64,000 nucleotides of DNA from Szabonella sp046295215 (GTDB lineage Bacteria; Pseudomonadota; Alphaproteobacteria; Rhodobacterales; Rhodobacteraceae). A program made the translations under genes and the position numbers. The notes below the pieces were generated by a model. The model was not told the DNA's origin. It was given only the letters and a program-made list of their open reading frames with translations, and did not search any database. The stretch spans positions 1-64,000 of the forward strand of contig JBKBNP010000006.1 of assembly GCA_046295215.1 (NCBI GenBank), written 5' to 3'. Shown here one piece after another: positions 59,898-64,000 of the stretch; the first letter of the stretch is position 1, and each line of letters begins with the position of its first letter.

Positions 59898-60365
59898 TCA
59901 ACGCCGACGGTCGCCGCCGAAGCCGCCCCGGTCAGCCCCGCGGTCGCCGCGATCCCCACCCCGGTCGCCCCGGTCGCCACCACGATCACCGCGGTCGCCA
60001 CCCCGGTCGCCCCGGTCGCCCCGGTCGCCGCGCTCACGGTCGTCGCGTTTCTGCATCTGCACGGACGGGCCTTCGCCATGCTCTTCGACCTTGATGGTCA
60101 GAACGCGCATCACGTCGTCATGCAGGCGCATCAGGCGTTCCATTTCCTGAACGGCAGCGGCGGGCGCATCCGTTTTCAGAAAGGCATAGTGGCCCTTGCG
60201 GTTCTTGTTGATCTTGTAGGCCATCGTCTTGACGCCCCAGTACTCGTGTTCGACGACCTTGCCGCCGTTATCCCCGAGAACCGTGGAGAAATGTTCGATC
60301 AGCCCTTCGGCCTGCGTGTTGGACAAGTCCTGACGCGCAATCATGACATGCTCGTAAAGCGGCAT
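59898..60365 (-). CDS. rpsF: 30S ribosomal protein S6 with an Arg-Gly-Asp repeat tail
   Basis: A 155-residue S6. The ribosomal domain (MPLYEHVMIARQDLSNTQAE onward, about residues 1-105) is normal. The tail from about residue 106 is a tandem repeat of DRGDRG/GDRG units ending ADRGGFGGDRRR, encoded by a repetitive DNA segment (59930-60040). The tail is charged and disordered; its contribution to ribosome function is unknown. First gene of the operon. Confidence 0.95.
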   Translation of the reverse strand: MPLYEHVMIARQDLSNTQAEGLIEHFSTVLGDNGGKVVEHEYWGVKTMAYKINKNRKGHYAFLKTDAPAAAVQEMERLMRLHDDVMRVLTIKVEEHGEGPSVQMQKRDDRERGDRGDRGDRGGDRGDRGGDRGDRGGDRGDRGADRGGFGGDRRR

Positions 60366-60468
60366 GTGAACTCCGTATCCGGGTGCATTTCATAGGCCGG
60401 TCAATCCTGTCCGCGGACCGTCCACGAGAGCCTGCACCGATGAAAAGGGGGTGCGGCAGGAAGGCTGC

Positions 60469-60497
60469 CTTATAGGGAGGCCTTCAGCCCCTTGCAA
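60469..60497 (-). promoter_or_regulatory. sigma-70-type promoter of rpsF-rpsR-rplI
   Basis: On the minus strand TTGCAA (-35, 60492-60497), 17 bases, then TATAAG (-10, 60469-60474). Transcription should start near 60462, giving a leader of about 97 bases before rpsF, long enough for S6:S18 autoregulation, an inference. Confidence 0.75.
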
Positions 60498-60841
60498 GCC
60501 TCGTTTCAACGCCGGAACCGGAGCCCACAGCATGCGGCGCGCGCGGTCCCGCTGCGGCGGCCACATTCGCCCCGGAGGCCCGGCCATCAGCCACGCATCA
60601 TGCCCTCCCCTTGCCAAAGAAGCGAGAGCCATCCGCCCCACCTTCGGAGCCTCCTTTCCGCCCCTCTCGCGGAAGGATTGTGGCATGGGTATGACGGGAC
60701 ATGGGCTTTTTCCGTAACACCCATTACCGCCTGAACATCCGAAACCGGGAATACGCCCCGTCAACCCTTGTGGCATGACCACGCCGGGGCGATACAGGAT
60801 CCAGCGGAGGGCGCAGAGGTGCCAGCCCCCGGGAGACAGCC
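60498..60841. other. intergenic region between rpsF promoter and the tetR-type gene
   Basis: About 344 bases. The 3' part must carry the promoter of the TetR-type gene, but I see no clear -35/-10 pair or operator. Short frames in it are not coding-like. Confidence 0.4.
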
Positions 60842-61441
60842 ATGCGCGAGGAGACCAGAGCCTTCCGTCAGGAGGAAATCGAAGCCGCAGCCTATGCGCT
60901 GCTGCACGAACGGGGCTATGCGGGCATGTCGATGCTTGCCGTTGCCAAGCGGGCGCGGGCCTCCAATGAAACGCTCTATCGCTGGTTCGGCGACAAGAAG
61001 GGCCTGGCGCTGGCACTCGTGGCGCGCACCACCGAGGCCACGCGCCGGACAATCGAGGCGGAACTCGCCGCCGAGCGCCCTCCGATCACCATTCTGCGCG
61101 ACCTCGGGCCGGTGTTGCTGGAATTGTTGCTGGGCGAGCATGCCATCGCGCTCAACCGCGCGGCGCCGGCGGACCCGACGGGGGAACTCGGGCAAGCCAT
61201 TTCGGAAGCCGGACGCGAGGTGGTGGCCCCCCTGATCGGACAGGTGCTGCGCCGGGCCCGCAAGGCGGGCGATCTGCGCTTTGACGATCCGGGGACCGCT
61301 GTGGGGCTCTACCTCAGCCTGTTGGTGGGCGATCTCCAGATCCGCCGCGTGATCGGGCGTGACCCCGAACCCACCGCCGCCGCCATCGCGCAGCGCGCGG
61401 AGATGGCATATGATCAGTTCTTGCGGCTTTGCGCGCCCTGA
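60842..61441 (+). CDS. TetR/AcrR-family transcriptional regulator
   Basis: A 199-residue regulator. The N-terminal helix-turn-helix is ETRAFRQEEIEAAAYALLHE, then RGYAGMSMLAVAKRARASNETLYRWFGDKKGLAL; the C-terminal half is an all-helical ligand domain. No neighbouring target is obvious; the next gene yceI is on the same strand after 136 bases. Possibly controls an efflux pump elsewhere or itself. Confidence 0.9.
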   Translation: MREETRAFRQEEIEAAAYALLHERGYAGMSMLAVAKRARASNETLYRWFGDKKGLALALVARTTEATRRTIEAELAAERPPITILRDLGPVLLELLLGEHAIALNRAAPADPTGELGQAISEAGREVVAPLIGQVLRRARKAGDLRFDDPGTAVGLYLSLLVGDLQIRRVIGRDPEPTAAAIAQRAEMAYDQFLRLCAP

Positions 61442-61577
61442 TGCCCTGCCCTTCCTGTTGCAGATGAACACCCAAGGGTGATGTGCGGCAGCACTCACCT
61501 GCTGTTGGATTTTGCCGGATTGCCCCCTCTCGCAGTCGCAGCATATCGGAAGGCAAGATTTTCAAAGGAGCATCTGA

Positions 61578-62153
61578 ATGAAACTGTCCGCCTATGCCGT
61601 GATCCTGTCCTCACTTGCAGCCACCCCTGCCCTTGCCGCAGCCGATGCATGGGTTCTGGACCCGAGCCACAGCCAGATCGTGTTTTCCTACGACCATCTC
61701 GGCTATTCGACGACCTGGGGCATGTTCTCGGGCTTCGAGGGGCAGATTTCCTTCGATCAGGCCGATCCCGCGGCGTCATCGGTCTCGGTTGCCTTCCCGG
61801 TGCGCTCGATGCTGACGGGCTGGGAGGGGCGCTTCCAGCATTTCATGTCGCCCGATTTCTTTGACGCCGCCGATGACGAGCTGGTCAGCTTCACGTCGAC
61901 CGGCATCGAGGTGACGGGCGAGACTGCGGCCAAGATCACCGGGGATCTGACGTTGAATGGCGTGACGAAACCGGTCGTCCTTGACGCGGTGATGAACCAG
62001 ATCGGCGATCATCCGATGGAAAGCAAACCCTGGGCCGGGTTCAGCGCGACGACCACCGTCCTGCGGTCGGATTTCAATCTCGGCGCCTTCGCTCCGTTCA
62101 TCTCGGACGAGGTGCAGGTGCAACTGTCCATCGAGGCGACCAAGGCTGAATAA
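61578..62153 (+). CDS. YceI family periplasmic protein
   Basis: A 191-residue lipocalin-like protein with a Sec signal peptide (LSSLAATPALAAA) and the family pattern WVLDPSHSQIVFSYDHLGYS, followed by HFMSPDFFDAADDELVSFTS and LTLNGVTKPVVLDAVMNQIG. YceI binds isoprenoids such as polyprenyl chains in the periplasm. AAAGGAG precedes the ATG. A terminator follows. Confidence 0.92.
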   Translation: MKLSAYAVILSSLAATPALAAADAWVLDPSHSQIVFSYDHLGYSTTWGMFSGFEGQISFDQADPAASSVSVAFPVRSMLTGWEGRFQHFMSPDFFDAADDELVSFTSTGIEVTGETAAKITGDLTLNGVTKPVVLDAVMNQIGDHPMESKPWAGFSATTTVLRSDFNLGAFAPFISDEVQVQLSIEATKAE

Positions 62154-62520
62154 ACGAGCCTCCGAGACATCACGGGGGGCCGTCCGTCATCGGATGGCCC
62201 CTCGTCCTTTGCCGTCAGACCACAGTCGGCACGCCGCCCGCGAAGGCGGACAAGACCACATGCCCCGCTCCGAAATAAAAGCCCCTCGCCACCAGCGCCG
62301 AAGCCAGCGTGAACGCGGCATCTGCGTCCAGCCACCGGCCTCTCCGCCCCCGGCAACATCCTGCTCCCCACGCGACGAGACAGCGGCCCTTGGTCTTTCC
62401 TCCGGCCCTTGTTGCCGGTATGATGCCTCGAATTCGGAAGGGCTTTCCGATCCGGCCCCTGCGGGCCAACGGGCAGAAAAACAGGGCGCGACGCAGAATT
62501 CGCGCGGTCATGGGGCGAGA
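62154..62520. other. intergenic region yceI / SPOR lipoprotein
   Basis: 367 bases. It contains the yceI terminator at 62176-62201. The rest carries a minus-strand frame (62215 to about 62340) whose end, DADAAFTLASALVARGFYF then GAGHVVLSAFAGGVPTVV, reads like protein and could be a remnant or an unrecognised small gene, but the start is unclear. No promoter elements are evident upstream of the lipoprotein gene. Confidence 0.35.
62176..62201 (+). terminator. intrinsic terminator after yceI
   Basis: An 11-bp stem (GGGGCCGTCCG/CGGATGGCCCC, one G-T wobble) with a 4-base loop, then TCGTCCTTTG. Located 22 bases after the yceI stop. Confidence 0.75.
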
Positions 62521-63414
62521 ATGGAACGGGTGAACCACAGCGGGCTGATCGCGGCGGCACTGGCGGGGCTTATGCTTGCCGGTTGCAACGCGGAAAACAA
62601 CCCCTTCACAAGAAACAGCAATTCCGAAAGCGACCCGGGCGTGGCGACCAACTCAACCTCGGTCCGGCTGGTCGATCGTGACGTCGAAGCGCCGCAGGTC
62701 TTTCAGGTGACAGAAGAGGCGCTCTGGGACGGTCGGCCTTCGCTCGGAGGGGTCTGGGTCGCGTCGCCGGATGCGACCGACCCCGAACGGGTCATCTTGC
62801 GCAACCCGGGCAATGGCAAATTTGTGATCGGCGCGCTGTTCCGCCGTGAACGGATCAACCCCGGCCCGCCCTTGCAGATCTCGTCGGATGCGGCGGCGGC
62901 GCTCGGCATCCTTGCGGGTCAACCCGCACGGCTGAACGTGACGGCGCTGCGCCGCGAAGAGGTTCCGGTGGAAACACCGGACGCGACCCGGCCTATCCTC
63001 GATGCGGCCGAAACCGTGGAAACCGCCTCGCTTGACGCGCCCTCGGCAGCCTCGGCGGCGCTCGACCGGGTGGAAGGGCAGCGCCCCGCCGCAGCGGCGC
63101 CGCCTGCCGCGACAGCCCCACGCGCGCCAACCGTCACCCCCTCCGCCCCGGCAACGCGGCCCGCCGCGACGGCTCCGGCCAGCACCGGGCGCAACCTGAT
63201 CCAGATCGGCATCTTCAGCGTGGAGGCCAATGCAAAACGCGCCGCCGACAGTCTGAAAAAGGCCGGAATTGCCGCCAACATCCTGAGCGAAACCAGCCAG
63301 GGCAAGACCTTCTGGCGCGTCACGGCGGGGCCTGCCCCGGCTGGGGGGCGCGACGCCATGCTGACCAAGGTCAAGGGGCTTGGGTTCACGGATGCCTATT
63401 TCGTCTCGCGCTGA
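62521..63414 (+). CDS. SPOR-domain lipoprotein
   Basis: A 297-residue lipoprotein: signal peptide with lipobox LAGC (acylated Cys about residue 22), a central domain resembling the RlpA double-psi barrel (VASPDATDPERVILRNPGNG), a proline/alanine-rich linker, and a C-terminal SPOR domain (about residues 225-297, LIQIGIFSVEANAKRAADSLKKAG) that binds denuded septal peptidoglycan. Followed after 21 bases by the carboxypeptidase gene, an arrangement typical of Rhodobacterales. Confidence 0.88.
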   Translation: MERVNHSGLIAAALAGLMLAGCNAENNPFTRNSNSESDPGVATNSTSVRLVDRDVEAPQVFQVTEEALWDGRPSLGGVWVASPDATDPERVILRNPGNGKFVIGALFRRERINPGPPLQISSDAAAALGILAGQPARLNVTALRREEVPVETPDATRPILDAAETVETASLDAPSAASAALDRVEGQRPAAAAPPAATAPRAPTVTPSAPATRPAATAPASTGRNLIQIGIFSVEANAKRAADSLKKAGIAANILSETSQGKTFWRVTAGPAPAGGRDAMLTKVKGLGFTDAYFVSR

Positions 63415-63435
63415 TCCCCGCAAATGGAGCAGACA

Positions 63436-64000
63436 ATGAAAAACCGCCTTTCCGCCCCTATCGCGGCCATGATCCTCGCGCTCGGGCTTGCGCCCGCTGC
63501 CGGGGCCTTTGAGACCCGCGCCACCGCCGCCTGGGTCTATGACATGACCACGGGCACCGTTCTGATGGACAAGAATGCCGACGAGGCGCTGCCGCCCGCG
63601 TCGATGTCCAAGCTGATGACGCTCAACATGCTGTTCGAGGCGCTTCGTGATGGTCGTGTAACGCTGGACACGCAGTTTTCGGTGTCCTCGGCCGCGCGTG
63701 CCATGGGCGGCTCCACGATGTTTCTCAACGAACGCGACCGGCCCACGGTGCGCGACCTGATCTATGGCATCATCGTCAATTCCGGCAATGATGCCTGCGT
63801 GGTCGTCGCCGAAGGGCTGGCCGGGACCGAGGCCGCCTTTTCCGCGCAGATGACCGAACGCGGCCGGGCGCTCGGCCTGACCAACTCGGTCTTTACGAAT
63901 GCCTCGGGCTGGCCGCATCCGAACCACCGCATGTCGATGCGCGATCTGGGCATCATTGCCCGCCGTCTGATCGAGGAATTTCCCGAATTCTACACGATCT
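63436..64000 (+). CDS. dacA: D-alanyl-D-alanine carboxypeptidase (5' part, cut by window end)
   Basis: The first 188 residues of a penicillin-binding protein of the PBP5/6 class. Signal peptide ends AAGAFE; active-site SxxK is SMSK (Ser56, Lys59); SGN motif is NSGNDA (Ser116). The KTG motif and C-terminal domain lie beyond the window. It trims pentapeptides in the periplasm. Probably cotranscribed with the upstream SPOR-domain lipoprotein. Confidence 0.93.
   Translation, partial: MKNRLSAPIAAMILALGLAPAAGAFETRATAAWVYDMTTGTVLMDKNADEALPPASMSKLMTLNMLFEALRDGRVTLDTQFSVSSAARAMGGSTMFLNERDRPTVRDLIYGIIVNSGNDACVVVAEGLAGTEAAFSAQMTERGRALGLTNSVFTNASGWPHPNHRMSMRDLGIIARRLIEEFPEFYTI

Noticed and set aside
59930..60040. 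CRISPR-like array from regularly repeated sequence
   Set aside because: The repeats are short coding units of the S6 Arg-Gly-Asp tail without spacers or cas genes.
60390..61052. 220-residue minus-strand frame upstream of rpsF
   Set aside because: It is antisense to the TetR-type gene and crosses the rpsF promoter; no protein-like features.

Overview
The window is a GC-rich stretch of an alphaproteobacterial chromosome, most likely order Rhodobacterales (Rhodobacter/Paracoccus relatives). The support is HdaA (the alphaproteobacterial DnaA-like regulator) next to polyphosphate kinase, the short prolyl-tRNA synthetase without an editing insertion, the neighbourhoods infA-maf-RNase G-yacG, rpsF-rpsR-rplI, tRNA-Leu/tig and SPOR lipoprotein/dacA, and a dispersed intergenic repeat resembling ones I recall from this group. 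There is no plasmid, phage, IS or CRISPR signal. About 60 protein genes and one tRNA are supported; the last gene is cut by the window end.

Layout. 0.1-6.6 kb: Na+/alanine-type symporter with UspA, an inositol-phosphatase-like gene, a truncated AMP-ligase coupled to a degenerate thiolase, and a Ca2+/Na+ antiporter. 6.9-15.9 kb: a sugar locus. A GntR regulator with an aldo-keto reductase, lactonase-type amidohydrolase, enolase-superfamily dehydratase and mutarotase on the minus strand diverges from a ribose-type ABC importer on the plus strand; the set fits oxidative use of an L-fucose/L-rhamnose-like sugar but lacks the last steps. 16-21.2 kb: the most unusual locus, a 1364-residue multidomain protein with a duplicated N-terminal module, a glycine/alanine-rich hydrophobic segment and a C-terminal end with a PD-(D/E)XK-like residue pattern, followed by an unrecognised 351-residue protein; it looks like a polymorphic toxin with a partner gene.

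21.3-34.6 kb: housekeeping genes on the minus strand: RraB-like, ribD-nrdR, GNAT, VOC, ppx-ppk-hdaA-AI-2E permease, yacG-RNase G-maf-infA, nitrilase, GNAT, NTF2-like. 34.8-50.4 kb: proS, TerB/DnaJ, EEP hydrolase, parE, NUDIX, LysM/BON, ABC exporter, HAD dehalogenase, four alpha/beta hydrolases, a dehydratase and an MFS exporter. 50.4-64 kb: a second enolase-superfamily enzyme, glnB-glnA, nnrE/nnrD, a Hint-domain protein, tRNA-Leu, tig, an orphan PD-(D/E)XK protein, rpsF-rpsR-rplI, a TetR regulator, yceI, and the SPOR lipoprotein with dacA.

Recurrent themes are four-base start/stop overlaps marking operons, several enzymes that lack a key catalytic residue (thiolase, one alpha/beta hydrolase, one enolase-superfamily member, the Hint protein), and a repeat family at three intergenic sites plus one copy captured in frame inside nnrE. 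All functions are inferred from reading motifs; no database search was possible.
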